Assembly: GCF_017357385.1 (NCBI RefSeq)
Contig: NZ_CP071632.1
Location: forward strand, 2,175,501-2,239,500
DNA length: 64,000 nt
Origin: Rhizobium sp. NZLR1
GTDB lineage: Bacteria; Pseudomonadota; Alphaproteobacteria; Rhizobiales; Rhizobiaceae
Reading direction: 5' to 3'
Part shown: one piece after another, positions 22,954 through 32,216 of the stretch
How the letters are laid out: the number at the start of each line of letters is the position of its first letter
How positions within the stretch are numbered: position 1 is the first letter of the stretch
Position numbers and translations under genes: made by a program
Notes under the pieces: generated by a model
What the model was told of the DNA's origin: nothing
Databases searched by the model: none
Seen by the model: the letters and a program-made list of their open reading frames with translations, nothing else

Positions 22954-23466
22954 ATGGCGTCAACAAAAAACGTGCAAAATACACATATGTCCGAAAGGTT
23001 GCGCGAGTTGCATAGGGCATTGATCGAGATCGTCAGCGTCATGAACCGGCCCCAGCGCGATGAGCAGATGGTCCGCGAGGCCGGTATTTCGCTCGATCGC
23101 GCCCTGTTTCCGCTGCTGGTCACGGTGGAACGGCTTGGTCCGATCGGGGTGGTCGAACTTGCCGATCGCGCCGGGCGTGACTACACCACCGTCAGCCGCC
23201 AGGTCGCCAAGCTTGAAAGTCTTGATCTGGTGGAGCGCCGCGGCAGTACTGCGGATCGGCGCGTGCGCGAGGCGGTCATTAGCCCGAAGGGCAAGGCGAT
23301 GACCGATCGCATCGACGCCGCGCGCGAGCGCATGGGCCGCGCCATCTTCGAGCGCTGGGACGAGCACGACTTCAATGAACTGGTGCGGCTGATGCGGAAG
23401 TTCGCCCGTGATATTAGTGGCGATATCGGCAATGGCGCCGAGGAGCCGCAGACAGAAGGCGGCTGA
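22954..23466 (+). CDS. MarR-family transcriptional regulator
   Basis: The winged helix-turn-helix is at residues ~60-120 (VTVERLGPIGVVELADRAG, TTVSRQVAKLESLDLVERR, with ADRRVREAVISPKG as the wing). It is 170 residues, the usual MarR length. ATG 22954 is chosen over 22948 because AGGAG lies seven bases away. It diverges from the FAD monooxygenase and shares an operator palindrome with it. It is likely a ligand-released repressor of an aromatic-degrading monooxygenase. Confidence 0.92.
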   Translation: MASTKNVQNTHMSERLRELHRALIEIVSVMNRPQRDEQMVREAGISLDRALFPLLVTVERLGPIGVVELADRAGRDYTTVSRQVAKLESLDLVERRGSTADRRVREAVISPKGKAMTDRIDAARERMGRAIFERWDEHDFNELVRLMRKFARDISGDIGNGAEEPQTEGG

Positions 23467-23491
23467 CCGGCGGACGACCCGAGAGGCAATG

Positions 23492-23881
23492 TCAAAGCAC
23501 TTTGGCGGCCGTGACTTCGACTTCCACGAGGAATTCGGGGCGGGTGAAGCCGCTCATGATGATCAGCGTCGAGGCCGGCTTCGGATCGAGTGTATAGCGA
23601 TCGCGCATGGCCATATAGGCAGGGAAATCCTCACGCTTCGTCACGAAGCCTGAGATGCGGATGACGTCGGCAAAACTCATTTCCGCCTCGGCGAGAATTG
23701 CTTTGATGGCCTCGAAGCAAAGTTCTGCCTGTGCGCCGATATCTTCCGGCACTTTCTCGTCGAGACCGATCCCGAGCTGCCCCGAGGTCACGAGCAGCGA
23801 GGCCCCGGCCGGCACCAGCAGCCCGTGATTGTAATTTCCGAATGGACGACGGACAGACGCCGGATTGAAAATCTTCTTCAT
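23492..23881 (-). CDS. RidA-family (YjgF/UK114) protein
   Basis: The 129-residue protein has the RidA fold pattern: FNPASVRRPFGNYNHGLLVPAGASLLVTSGQLGIG at the start (positions 5-39) and the conserved RIS...FVTKRE, RPEFLVEVEVTAAKVL end. RidA proteins hydrolyse reactive enamine/imine intermediates such as 2-aminoacrylate, but this is a subgroup with more varied substrates. Start ATG 23881 has AAGGA six bases upstream. It lies 55 bases beyond the reductase gene of the importer cluster on the same strand, and may belong to that catabolic unit. Confidence 0.85.
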   Translation of the reverse strand: MKKIFNPASVRRPFGNYNHGLLVPAGASLLVTSGQLGIGLDEKVPEDIGAQAELCFEAIKAILAEAEMSFADVIRISGFVTKREDFPAYMAMRDRYTLDPKPASTLIIMSGFTRPEFLVEVEVTAAKVL

Positions 23882-23935
23882 GGGCATTCCTTGCTTCAAT
23901 GAGGATGCTACCACGACCAACCACCCGGTCGGGTC

Positions 23936-24517
23936 TTAAAACCGCTCCATCGCCATCTTTACCTTCTCCAAAAACCTGGCCCGGGTTTCCGGCGTGCAGT
24001 TGTTCATGTCGTAATGGGCAAGAAAGGTGACCGGCCGCAGCGGATTGATCTGCGCCCTCAGCACACGCTTGACGATCTTCTTCGGCGGGTTGCCGGCGGC
24101 GAAGGCGCGAAACGGCGTCGCGCCGTATGTCAGCACGGCCGCGAGTTTCCTGATGTGGCGCAGCCGCGATTCCACCTTGCCGTCGACCAACTCGAAGGAG
24201 ACGCCAGGAAGCCAGACGCGGTCAAAATAACCCTTCAGGATCGCCGGAAAACCGAAATTCCAGATCGGCGTCACCAGCACCAGCGCTTCGGCCTGCTTCA
24301 GCCGCTCGACATAGGATTTCACCAGCGCGGTATTGCCGGGATAATCGTGATAGGCGAGCCGGTCGTGGCGGGAGAGCACCGGATCGAAATTCTCGGCATA
24401 GAGATCGCACGCATCCACCTCGTGACCGGCCTCTCGCAGGCTTTCCAGCGTCTGTTTGTAGAGCGCCTTGCCGTAGCTTTCCTCGACCGGATGCGAATGA
24501 AGCACGAGAACTCTCAT
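23936..24517 (-). CDS. Flavodoxin-fold NAD(P)H oxidoreductase (quinone reductase/MdaB type)
   Basis: Starting MRVLVLHSHPVEESYGKALY, it has a flavodoxin-like fold with FMN/FAD loops (PIWNFGFPAILKGYFDRVWLPG is the typical motif, positions ~78-99). 193 residues is normal for the NQO1/KefF-type family. The start overlaps the FAD oxidase stop (TAATG), so the two are translationally coupled. It could supply reduced flavin or reduce a quinone/azo-like substrate of the nearby catabolic enzymes. That role is inferred from position only. Confidence 0.88.
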   Translation of the reverse strand: MRVLVLHSHPVEESYGKALYKQTLESLREAGHEVDACDLYAENFDPVLSRHDRLAYHDYPGNTALVKSYVERLKQAEALVLVTPIWNFGFPAILKGYFDRVWLPGVSFELVDGKVESRLRHIRKLAAVLTYGATPFRAFAAGNPPKKIVKRVLRAQINPLRPVTFLAHYDMNNCTPETRARFLEKVKMAMERF

Positions 24518-25923
24518 TAGGCCTCCATGACGCTCGCAAGCCCGGGGAAGAGATAATTCTTGCCGGCATTGAAATCGAAATCGGGATTCTCCCAGGCGAT
24601 CATCTTGCCGGGGTTCAATAGCCCTCTCGGGTCCGTTTCCTGCTTGAAGGCGAGCTGTACTTTGTCGGTGCGCTTCATGCCGCCTTCCTCTAGCGTATAG
24701 CGATGCGGATTGAAGATCGGGCAGCCGTGATCCTGGTGGATCTTGATGATCTCCTCGAGGCGCTCCTCCGTGGTATAGCGCACCAGCGGCAGGCCGGAGC
24801 ATTGGATCTGCCCGTCGAACCTGATGAATTCGAGATGTCCAGGCACTTCGTCGCCGAAGATCTCGACCATCTTGGCAACCTTGGCGACGTGATCCGGGCC
24901 TGGATACTGAACCTGCAGATAGGTGAAGCCGGGATCGACCTTCAGCGCACGCAGCGTCGTGTGGTTCCAGGCAAGCTCATAGGCATGCGGAATACCTTTC
25001 ATGCTTTCGACCGTGTCGGAGCGGAAGATGATCTCGCCCTTGTTGGCGGCGGCAAAGGCGAGGAAAGCGTCCATCGAATGCGGCGCGATCATCAGCACCA
25101 CCACTGACTGGCCCTTGCTGATATAGGGCCTGTGGCGGGTGAAATAGTCGTGCGGGATCGGTGCCGCGATCGGCGCGATTTCCTTGACGAGGATGCCGTT
25201 GCATTTGGCCAGCGCATCCGAGAAGCGCACCGATGCCATGAAGTCGTCATAGCCGACAAGCACGTCGACCCAATCATAGGCAGGGGCGAGCGGCATTTCG
25301 ATTTCGGTGATGATCCCGTTGGTGCCGTAGGCATGGCTGACCTTCTGCAGGTCCCAGCCAGTCAGGTCGAGCACGCGCGGCTCGGCCTCCATGGTGACGA
25401 CGCGCAGACGCAGGATATTGCCGAGATCGCGCAGACCGCCCCAGGTGATCGACCCGACGCCGCCGGAGCCGCCGGCGATAAAGCCGCCGACCGTCGCCGT
25501 CTGCGCCGTCGACGGGTGGAAGCGCAGCTCCTGGCCGGAATGCGCTTTGGTCTGCTTGTCGAGCTGGGCAATGACGATGCCCGGTTCGCAGACAACCCGG
25601 CCGGGATGGATTTCCTTGATTTTGTCCATGGCGGCAAGGTTGAGCACAATGCCGCCGGAAAGTGGCATGGCCTGGCCGTAATTGCCGGTGCCGGCACCGC
25701 GCGGCGTTACCGGCACGCCGTGCGCGAAAGCGACCTTCAGCGCCCGGATGACCTCTTCTTCGTTTTTCGGCGTGACGACGAGATCGGCCGTGACATTGTC
25801 GAGCTGCGCCTTCAGGATCGGCGAATACCAGTAGAAATCGCGGCTTTTCTGACGCACCAGCGCCGGATTGTCCTCGACGGCGATGCCTTCGAGTTGCTTT
25901 TTGATCGTCTGATAATCCGGCAT
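24517..25923 (-). CDS. FAD-linked oxidase (GlcD/VAO-type)
   Basis: The FAD-binding PP-loop domain spans ~30-200 (LVVTPKNEEEVIRALKVAFAHG, VTPRGAGTGNYGQAMPLSGG, FHPSTAQTATVGGFIAGGSGG, SITWGGLRD); the FAD-linked C-terminal part ends RGLLNPGKMI. Family members oxidise 2-hydroxy acids, lactones or alcohol/amine substrates. Start ATG 25923 is one base past the deaminase stop, so it is cotranscribed. In this operon it may oxidise the product of the deaminase. The specific substrate is unknown. Confidence 0.88.
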   Translation of the reverse strand: MPDYQTIKKQLEGIAVEDNPALVRQKSRDFYWYSPILKAQLDNVTADLVVTPKNEEEVIRALKVAFAHGVPVTPRGAGTGNYGQAMPLSGGIVLNLAAMDKIKEIHPGRVVCEPGIVIAQLDKQTKAHSGQELRFHPSTAQTATVGGFIAGGSGGVGSITWGGLRDLGNILRLRVVTMEAEPRVLDLTGWDLQKVSHAYGTNGIITEIEMPLAPAYDWVDVLVGYDDFMASVRFSDALAKCNGILVKEIAPIAAPIPHDYFTRHRPYISKGQSVVVLMIAPHSMDAFLAFAAANKGEIIFRSDTVESMKGIPHAYELAWNHTTLRALKVDPGFTYLQVQYPGPDHVAKVAKMVEIFGDEVPGHLEFIRFDGQIQCSGLPLVRYTTEERLEEIIKIHQDHGCPIFNPHRYTLEEGGMKRTDKVQLAFKQETDPRGLLNPGKMIAWENPDFDFNAGKNYLFPGLASVMEA

Positions 25924-25924
25924 G

Positions 25925-27238
25925 TCAGGCTCCAACGACGCTGTCGAGTTCACGGTAGTCCGGCAGGCTGCGGTCGATCACCTTGCCGCGGCGAAGCACG
26001 ACGCGGTCAGACTGCGGACGGGAAAGAAATTCGCTCCAGCGCCGGGCGCTGAAGAGCACGAGATCGGCCAAGGCGCCAGCGGCGATGCGCCCCTTGTCGG
26101 GCCGGCCGAGAATATCCGCAGGCGAGGTGGTGACGACGCGCGCGGCCGTGTCTAGCGGATGATCGAGATGCAGAATGCGCACCGCCTCGCGCAACACCTC
26201 GACCGGGTCGAGATCACCATACGCATAGAAGGGATCACGCGTATTGTCGGAGGCCACTGCCGTCGCAACGCCGGCCGCCGCCAGTTCCTTGAACAGGGTG
26301 ACGCCGCGCCAGCGAGGCGTCCGGCCGGGGTAGCGGTCCTGCAGATAGAGGTTGCACATCGGCAGCGAGACGATGGAAAGGCCGGCTTTTGCGACGAGCT
26401 CGACCGTGCGTTTTGCCGTCTCCTCGTCCTGCCTGGCGAGCGAGCAGCAATGGCCTGATGTCACCTTGCCGTCGAACCGATTGCGCAGCACGGCTTGTGC
26501 GATCGCCTTCAGCGTCTCGGCGGCAGGATCGTCGCTCTCGTCGACATGAAGATCGACGTCGAGGCCGTTATCGGCGGCAGCCCTGAAAAGCACATCGAGT
26601 TGGCTGTCGAGATCGGCGGTCATCCGGGTGACGCCGCCGATCAGCCCGCCTTTTTCGCGGACGACGGTGACCAGGTCGGCGAAATAGGTCGCGTCCACCA
26701 TATTTTCCAGCGGGAAGAGCGCCACCGCCTGCAGCGTAATCCTGTCTTTCCAGGCCTCGCGCATCTCGGCAAAAACCTCGAAGGAAATACGGTGCTGCGG
26801 CGCCAGCGAATCGAGATGCGTGCGGATCAGGCTGGTGCCGTGCGCATAGGCCGAACGCAGCGAGAATTCCATGCGCTTGCTGACATCAGCCGCCGACCAG
26901 TGCGCCTCCCGGTCCGTCCGCACCGCGTCCAGGGCGCCGATGAAGGTGCCGTCGGGATTGGCGTTGCGCGGCCAGATATGCCCCTTGTCGAGATGGGTGT
27001 GCATGTCGGTGAAGCAGGGCCAGACCATGCCGTCCTTCAGATCGGATCGTGGTAATTCCACCGGCGCTGCGCCCGCCGGCAGCAGCGCGGAGATGACGCC
27101 ATCGGCGATGACGATATCCGCCTTGACCAGCCCGTCGATCGCCGGCGCGTCAAATCCCTCGACGGCGACGGCAGGCAGCGTCGCATTGCTCAGCACGAAG
27201 CGGCCGGCATTGGGCGGCGAAAGGAAGGAATAGGTCAT
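25925..27238 (-). CDS. Cytosine-deaminase-like amidohydrolase
   Basis: 437 residues in the CodA-type amidohydrolase superfamily. Metal ligands: TDMHTHLDKGHIW (HxH), HVDESDD, SGHCCSL and SDNTRDPFYAYGDLDP. It hydrolyses an exocyclic or ring amino group or amide of a cytosine- or creatinine-like ring using one Fe/Zn ion. Its start overlaps the permease stop (TGATG). The coupled importer, FAD oxidase and reductase imply that it handles an imported small N-heterocycle rather than serving only pyrimidine salvage. Substrate: cytosine, isoguanine, creatinine or other; undecided. Confidence 0.88.
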   Translation of the reverse strand: MTYSFLSPPNAGRFVLSNATLPAVAVEGFDAPAIDGLVKADIVIADGVISALLPAGAAPVELPRSDLKDGMVWPCFTDMHTHLDKGHIWPRNANPDGTFIGALDAVRTDREAHWSAADVSKRMEFSLRSAYAHGTSLIRTHLDSLAPQHRISFEVFAEMREAWKDRITLQAVALFPLENMVDATYFADLVTVVREKGGLIGGVTRMTADLDSQLDVLFRAAADNGLDVDLHVDESDDPAAETLKAIAQAVLRNRFDGKVTSGHCCSLARQDEETAKRTVELVAKAGLSIVSLPMCNLYLQDRYPGRTPRWRGVTLFKELAAAGVATAVASDNTRDPFYAYGDLDPVEVLREAVRILHLDHPLDTAARVVTTSPADILGRPDKGRIAAGALADLVLFSARRWSEFLSRPQSDRVVLRRGKVIDRSLPDYRELDSVVGA

Positions 27239-28101
27239 CAGTTTTCTCGTTTCAGGCTGCTCTCATGCCAACGGTGCAGGGCGAGCCAGGAAATGAAGGA
27301 GGTGACGGCGAAGATCGCCACGCCAAGCAGGGAGAGCATCAGCAGCGCGGCGAAGAGGCGCGGAATGTTGAGCCGATATTGTGCTTCGAGCAGCCGGAAG
27401 GCGAGGCCGGAGCCGGCGCCAGCCGAGCCTGCCGCGAATTCTGCGACGACGGCGGCGATCAGCGCCAGACCGCCGCCGATCCTGAGGCCCGTCATGAAAT
27501 AGGGTTGGGCGGCGGGCAGTTTCAGAAAGAGCAGCGTCTGCCAGCGCGAGGCGCCGTAAAGCTCGAAGAGGTTGATGAGATTGTGGTCGACGCTCTTCAG
27601 CCCCTGGACCATGTTCGAAAGGATCGGGAAGAAGGCGACGAGGAAGGCGCAGATCAGCAGCGCCACCTGGGTCGACGGCGCATAGATCAGGATCAACGGC
27701 GAGATCGCCACGACAGGCGTCACCTGCAGGATGACGGCAAGCGGATAGAAGGCAAGCTCGATCCAGCGCGACTGCACCAGGAAGATCGCAAAGCCGACGC
27801 CGCCGACAAGGGCCAGCATCAGCGACAGGAAGGTGATCTTGGTGGTCACCCAGAGGGCAGGGGCAAGCGTACCCCAGTCCGTCACGAAAGCGTTTGCCAC
27901 TGCGGCCGGACCCGGCAGGATATAGGGCGGCACGCCCGAGAGCTTCACATAGGCGTACCAGATCAGGATCAGCAGGCCGATAATGAGGAAGGGGATGGTG
28001 ATGCGCAGGGCGAGATCGCGGCGCCTTGCGCCTGCGACATGGGGAATGGCATTTGCAGCAAGGTGAGGGAGCTGCGGCGGCGTATCAGTTTGGTCACGCA
28101 T
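27238..28101 (-). CDS. ABC transporter permease (SsuC/TauC/ThiX-like)
   Basis: A 287-residue inner-membrane protein with six hydrophobic spans (for example PFLIIGLLILIWYAYVKL, LMLALVGGVGFAIFLV, LLICAFLVAFFPILSNM). The EAA-type motif in the loop ELYGASRWQTLLFLKLPAA contacts the ATPase. The stop-start overlap (TGATG) with both neighbours places it in one operon with the ATPase and binding protein. The importer family carries nitrate, taurine, sulfonates or HMP/pyrimidines. The co-encoded deaminase suggests an N-heterocycle. Confidence 0.9.
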   Translation of the reverse strand: MRDQTDTPPQLPHLAANAIPHVAGARRRDLALRITIPFLIIGLLILIWYAYVKLSGVPPYILPGPAAVANAFVTDWGTLAPALWVTTKITFLSLMLALVGGVGFAIFLVQSRWIELAFYPLAVILQVTPVVAISPLILIYAPSTQVALLICAFLVAFFPILSNMVQGLKSVDHNLINLFELYGASRWQTLLFLKLPAAQPYFMTGLRIGGGLALIAAVVAEFAAGSAGAGSGLAFRLLEAQYRLNIPRLFAALLMLSLLGVAIFAVTSFISWLALHRWHESSLKREN

Positions 28102-28940
28102 CAATGCTCTCCCGCCGCGTTGATTGCCCCGATCAGCGAAAGGGAGACCGTCTCACACGCCTTCCGGTATTCTTCCGAGGTGCGGTAATGCTCGTCGCGT
28201 TCCAGGCTGGTGGTCAGAGGAACATCGGCATGCACGCGTCCGGGCCTTGCCTTCATCACAACGATGCGGTTCGAGAGATAGGCGGACTCGAAGACCGAAT
28301 GGGTGACGAAGATGACGGTGATGCCGGTCGCCTTCCAGAGCCGCAGCACGTCGTCGTTCAGCCTCTGCCGAGTGATTTCGTCAAGCGCCGCGAAGGGCTC
28401 GTCCATCAAAAGCAGCTTCGGTTTCGTCACCAGCGCGCGGGCGATAGAGACGCGCATCTTCATGCCGCCGGAAAGTTCGCGTGGATAGGCTTTGGCGAAA
28501 TCCTGGAGGCCGACGGTGGTCAGCACCTGCATGATTTCTGCATGCGCTGACGCCTTCGAAATCCGCCTCAACCTCAGCGGCAGGTGGACATTGTCGAACA
28601 CGTTCTTCCACGGCATCAGCGTCGGCTCCTGGAAGACGAAGCCGATATCGCCCTCCGGCAGGCCCTTCGAATTGATGCGCGAACTCGGCCAGCCGATCGT
28701 TCCCGACGTCACGTCGCCAAGGCCGGCGATGATGCGCAGCGCCGTCGACTTACCGCAGCCGGAAGGGCCGAGCAGGCTGACGAACTCGCCGCTTTCGACA
28801 GTGAGCGACATGTCGGAAAGGGCAACGGTGCCGCTGGAAAAGACCTTCGAGACCGACTGCATCGCGACCAGCGGCCGCTTGCGCGTCTCTTGCGGGGATC
28901 GGGCCTGGGCTTCTGCTAAGGGCATGCCTGTCTCATTCAC
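28101..28940 (-). CDS. ABC transporter ATP-binding protein (SsuB/TauB-like)
   Basis: A complete ATPase: Walker [14 protein letters not shown]-loop FVFQEPTLMPW, signature LSGGMKMRVSIARAL, Walker B LLLMDEPFAALD and H-loop VTHSVFE. It belongs to the nitrate/taurine/sulfonate subfamily. The stop overlaps the permease start. Start ATG 28940 is chosen, though an in-frame ATG at 28925 is also possible; neither has a strong binding site. It powers uptake with the 27238 permease and the binding protein upstream at 28996. Confidence 0.9.
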   Translation of the reverse strand: MNETGMPLAEAQARSPQETRKRPLVAMQSVSKVFSSGTVALSDMSLTVESGEFVSLLGPSGCGKSTALRIIAGLGDVTSGTIGWPSSRINSKGLPEGDIGFVFQEPTLMPWKNVFDNVHLPLRLRRISKASAHAEIMQVLTTVGLQDFAKAYPRELSGGMKMRVSIARALVTKPKLLLMDEPFAALDEITRQRLNDDVLRLWKATGITVIFVTHSVFESAYLSNRIVVMKARPGRVHADVPLTTSLERDEHYRTSEEYRKACETVSLSLIGAINAAGEH

Positions 28941-28995
28941 CAGGGGAGGATGGGGTCCGCCACCTCAGTCGGACCATCGGCCGACGTCGGAGGGC

Positions 28996-30012
28996 TTACT
29001 TCTTCATCGCCATTCCGGTGCTCTTGCAGACGAATTTCGTCGTGAAGGCCTTGGTGTAGTCGGTCTCCGGCTTGAACACCTTGATCGCCACCATCTCGTC
29101 GAAGAACGCCTTGTAATGCGCGTCGGTGATGCAGCCGATGCCCTTGTCCAGGCTGTCACCGGATTCGATGATGCCGTATTCCTTCATTTTGGCGATGGAG
29201 TAGGCGATCTGGCCATCCGTCATTTCAGGATTGTCCTTCTTGATCAGCTCGTTCGCCTTGCTGTTGTCGCCGTAGAGGTAGTTGTACCAGCCCTCGATCG
29301 AGGCATCGACGAAACGCTGGACGACATCCGGTTTGCTGTCGACCATCGTCTGCGTGGTGGTGATCATCGTCGAATAGGGCGAATAGCCGTTATCGGCGAG
29401 CAGGAAGACCTTCGGTTCGAAGCCGGCCTGCTTCTGGATCTCGTAGGGCTCGGAGGTGAGGTAACCCTGCTGGGCGGATTCCTTGTCGGCAAGGAATGGC
29501 GCGGGGCTGAAATTGTAGGGCTTGTACTGCTCGTCCTTGAAGCCCTTGTAGTTCGCCTTCATCCATTCGAAATAGGTGAGGTAACCGTCCTTGCCGAGAA
29601 ACAAGGTCTTGAGCTTGGCGAGGTCCGCGAATTTGTCGATACCCATGTCCGGATGGGCGATCAGGACCTGCGGATCCTTCTGGAAGATCGCTGCGACGTC
29701 GACCAGCGGGATGCCCTGTTCGACAGCCGATATCTCGCCCTGCGGCCCACCCATGTAGAAATCGATCTTGCCGGAGATCAGCAGCGCGCTGTTGGCCGCG
29801 TTCGGGCCACCCTGGACGATGGTGACGTCGAGGCCGTGTTTCGCATAGGTGCCGTCGGCGACCGCCTGGTAGAAGCCGCCGTGCTCGGCCTGCGCCAGCC
29901 AGTTCGTGCCGTAGCTTACCTTATCGGCCGCATGCGCCGAGACAGCAGCGGCGAGCGCGCCGCCAAGGCCGATGAGCGCGGAAAAGACCGTATTCTTCAG
30001 TGCATTGGGCAT
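28996..30012 (-). CDS. ABC transporter substrate-binding protein (NMT1/THI5-like)
   Basis: ATG 30012 (MPNALKNTVFSALIG...) follows AAGGGGAACG and begins a signal peptide cleaved after AHA near residue 29. The mature domain has NMT1-like features: YGTNWLAQAEHGGFYQAVADG, GGPNAANSALLISGKIDFYMGG, and PYNFSPAPFLA. These bind small nitrogen- or sulfur-containing molecules. As the first gene of the leftward operon it sits 55 bp ahead of the ATPase. The divergent LysR gene starts 182 bases away. The ligand is likely a pyrimidine-like compound; inference from the neighbouring deaminase. Confidence 0.9.
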   Translation of the reverse strand: MPNALKNTVFSALIGLGGALAAAVSAHAADKVSYGTNWLAQAEHGGFYQAVADGTYAKHGLDVTIVQGGPNAANSALLISGKIDFYMGGPQGEISAVEQGIPLVDVAAIFQKDPQVLIAHPDMGIDKFADLAKLKTLFLGKDGYLTYFEWMKANYKGFKDEQYKPYNFSPAPFLADKESAQQGYLTSEPYEIQKQAGFEPKVFLLADNGYSPYSTMITTTQTMVDSKPDVVQRFVDASIEGWYNYLYGDNSKANELIKKDNPEMTDGQIAYSIAKMKEYGIIESGDSLDKGIGCITDAHYKAFFDEMVAIKVFKPETDYTKAFTTKFVCKSTGMAMKK

Positions 30013-30194
30013 GATCAGCGTTCCCCTTCTGAGTTCGGAACGCCCATTGCGACGCCCGATTTTCTTCATTGGAGCGATTGCTTTGCTCTTTGAAAAGCAT
30101 CAAATTTCGTGCGCAATGATGCCTTTTCGGCATCTCATCAGAAGCCTGTGCCTAATTTGTGCTGTCTGCTTTAATTTTATGCAACGAGGTTGCG

Positions 30195-31145
30195 ATGCTG
30201 CACTCCAGAAAGCTTATCTACATCAATGAGATCGCGCGCTCCGGCTCGATCCGCAAAGCCGCAGCGCGGCTGAACGTGGCGTCATCGGCGATCAACCGGC
30301 AGATTCTGGCGCTGGAGGAGGAAATGGGCGCTCCGCTCTTCGAGCGCCTGCCGCGCGGCCTGCGCCTGACGGCGGCCGGTGAACTCTGCATCGAACATAT
30401 TCGCGAGGTGCTGAAGAATTACGAGCGGCTGGAGGGGCGCATCCGCAGCCTGAAGATGCAGCAGGCGGGCAAGATCCGCCTGGTCACCACGGTCGGCCTT
30501 GCCGCTGGGCCGCTGCCGGAGATCATCGCCCGGTTCCAGTCGGAACATCCGCGCGTCTTCATGCAACTGCGCAATGATGCCGGCACGACAACGGTCAATC
30601 CGGTGCTGTCGGGCGAGGTGGATATCGGCCTCGGCTTCAATATCCCGGCGACACCCGGCATTCGAACGCTCGGCAGTTTCGATATTCCGATCGGCGTGGT
30701 GCTGCCGCCCGGCCATCACCTGATCGGTTCGGGTCCGATCAACCTAGCCGATATCGTCCAGGAACGCCTGGTGCTGGCCCAGCAGGGCACCAGCCTGCGT
30801 GAAGTGATCAACCTGGCGCTGGCGCGTCTCGATGTGCATGTCGAGCCGGTGCTTGAAACCAATGCGTCGGAGATGCTGAAGAAGCTGGTCAAGTCAGGGG
30901 CGGGGCTGACGATGCTGAACCCGCTCGACGTCATTACCGAATGCCGGCAGGGCGAGCTCGTCTTCCGGGCGATTGCTGAACCGCACGCGCGCCAGCAGCC
31001 GATGAAGCTTTTTGCCCGCGCCCGTGCGCCGCTCGATTCCGCCACCAGCCTGTTCGTTGAATATCTGCTGGCCGAACTTGCCGGCCTCGTGCAGGAACTG
31101 CAGGCCAAGGGCCATATCGCGATGGAAAAGCCGATCACCCAGTAG
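30195..31145 (+). CDS. LysR-family transcriptional regulator
   Basis: The HTH is at residues ~5-60 (LIYINEIARSGSIRKAAARLNVASS, AINRQILALEEEMGAPLFERL). The effector domain follows (VTTVGLAAGPLPEIIARFQ...). ATG 30195 has GAGG eight bases upstream and gives 316 residues, the normal length. It diverges from the ABC importer operon and points at a convergent creatininase gene, so it likely activates both in response to the imported compound. Confidence 0.9.
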   Translation: MLHSRKLIYINEIARSGSIRKAAARLNVASSAINRQILALEEEMGAPLFERLPRGLRLTAAGELCIEHIREVLKNYERLEGRIRSLKMQQAGKIRLVTTVGLAAGPLPEIIARFQSEHPRVFMQLRNDAGTTTVNPVLSGEVDIGLGFNIPATPGIRTLGSFDIPIGVVLPPGHHLIGSGPINLADIVQERLVLAQQGTSLREVINLALARLDVHVEPVLETNASEMLKKLVKSGAGLTMLNPLDVITECRQGELVFRAIAEPHARQQPMKLFARARAPLDSATSLFVEYLLAELAGLVQELQAKGHIAMEKPITQ

Positions 31146-31161
31146 GTCGCCCTGGCCGGCG

Positions 31162-31959
31162 CTATTGTGAATAAAGGTTGGAAAGCGGATAGCGCGTCAG
31201 GTCGTAAAGCAACTCGATGAAGCCCCTGACTTGATGGCGGCAGATCGCTTCGCCTTTTTTGACGGTTCCGAGCGAGGCGTCGCCGACGACGCCGTTCGGA
31301 TTGAGGTCGTGGGCGATCCAGGCGAGCGAATGGGGCGGCAGCGGCTGGATGTATTTCGATTGCTCGCGCATCCATTCGGCCTTGGACGCAAAATTCTGCG
31401 CCTTGTCCATCCGCACCAGATCGGGGCGGAAATGGAGCATCAGCGAGGTCTCGACCTCGCCGCCATGGATGCCGTATTTCAACTCGTGCTCGCTGATCAT
31501 GCCTTCGGGATGGCCGAAGCGGCCCCATTGCGTCGAGATGACGGCCATCTGGTAGCGGACGCGCAGCTCGCGCGCGACGATACTCATGATGTCGACATTG
31601 CCGCCATGCGAATTGACGATGACCATCTTGCGGATGCCGGCTTCGGCAACCTTGGCGCCGATCGCCGTCCAGACTGGAATGAGCAGCTCAGCGCCGAGCG
31701 ACAGCGTTCCCGGTCCGTAGATATGTTCGTTCGCCTTGCCGATCTCTTGCGTCGGCAGAACCAGGAAATCGAGATCGTCAGGCTTCTGCTTTCGCAGTTC
31801 GGCCAGCATGCCGTTGGCGATCGCCACATCGGTCGCGATCGGCAGGTGCGGGCCGTGCTGTTCCGTCGAGGCGATCGGCAGGATGGCAATGGTCGTATTG
31901 GCCGAAAGTCCGGCGAAATCGGAGCTGTTCAGTTCGTTCCAGTAAAATGGCATTGCCAT
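31162..31959 (-). CDS. Creatininase family amidohydrolase
   Basis: 265 residues from the chosen ATG 31959, which has AGAGG eight bases ahead. Family motifs: PIASTEQHGPHLPIATDV with Glu, His and Asp metal ligands, PTQEIGKANEHIYGPGTLSL, and VNSHGGNVDIM. Creatininases hydrolyse cyclic amides such as creatinine using two metal ions; relatives act on formamidopyrimidine-type rings (ArfB/FAPy) and mycofactocin precursors. It is convergent with the LysR gene. With the cytosine-deaminase-like enzyme it suggests a ring-opening route. Confidence 0.88.
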   Translation of the reverse strand: MAMPFYWNELNSSDFAGLSANTTIAILPIASTEQHGPHLPIATDVAIANGMLAELRKQKPDDLDFLVLPTQEIGKANEHIYGPGTLSLGAELLIPVWTAIGAKVAEAGIRKMVIVNSHGGNVDIMSIVARELRVRYQMAVISTQWGRFGHPEGMISEHELKYGIHGGEVETSLMLHFRPDLVRMDKAQNFASKAEWMREQSKYIQPLPPHSLAWIAHDLNPNGVVGDASLGTVKKGEAICRHQVRGFIELLYDLTRYPLSNLYSQ

Positions 31960-32216
31960 CGCCGCGCCTCTCATTGCCGTTTCGACAGTGAGTAGGAAAT
32001 ATCGCTGCACGCGAAAAGCATCAATTTGCGCCCGCACCGATGCCTTTTTGCGGATGATACAGCAACGAGGGCCGCGCAGAGGGCAGACAGCGGGGGCAGG
32101 CGGTAACCATTGCATAAGCCCTGGATGCGGCTGGGAACTCACTGGAGCCATTGCGCCGGCGCGCCTGCAATGGTTTTCTAGCGCCTCTGCAATTCAACGC
32201 TCTCCGGTGATTCCCA

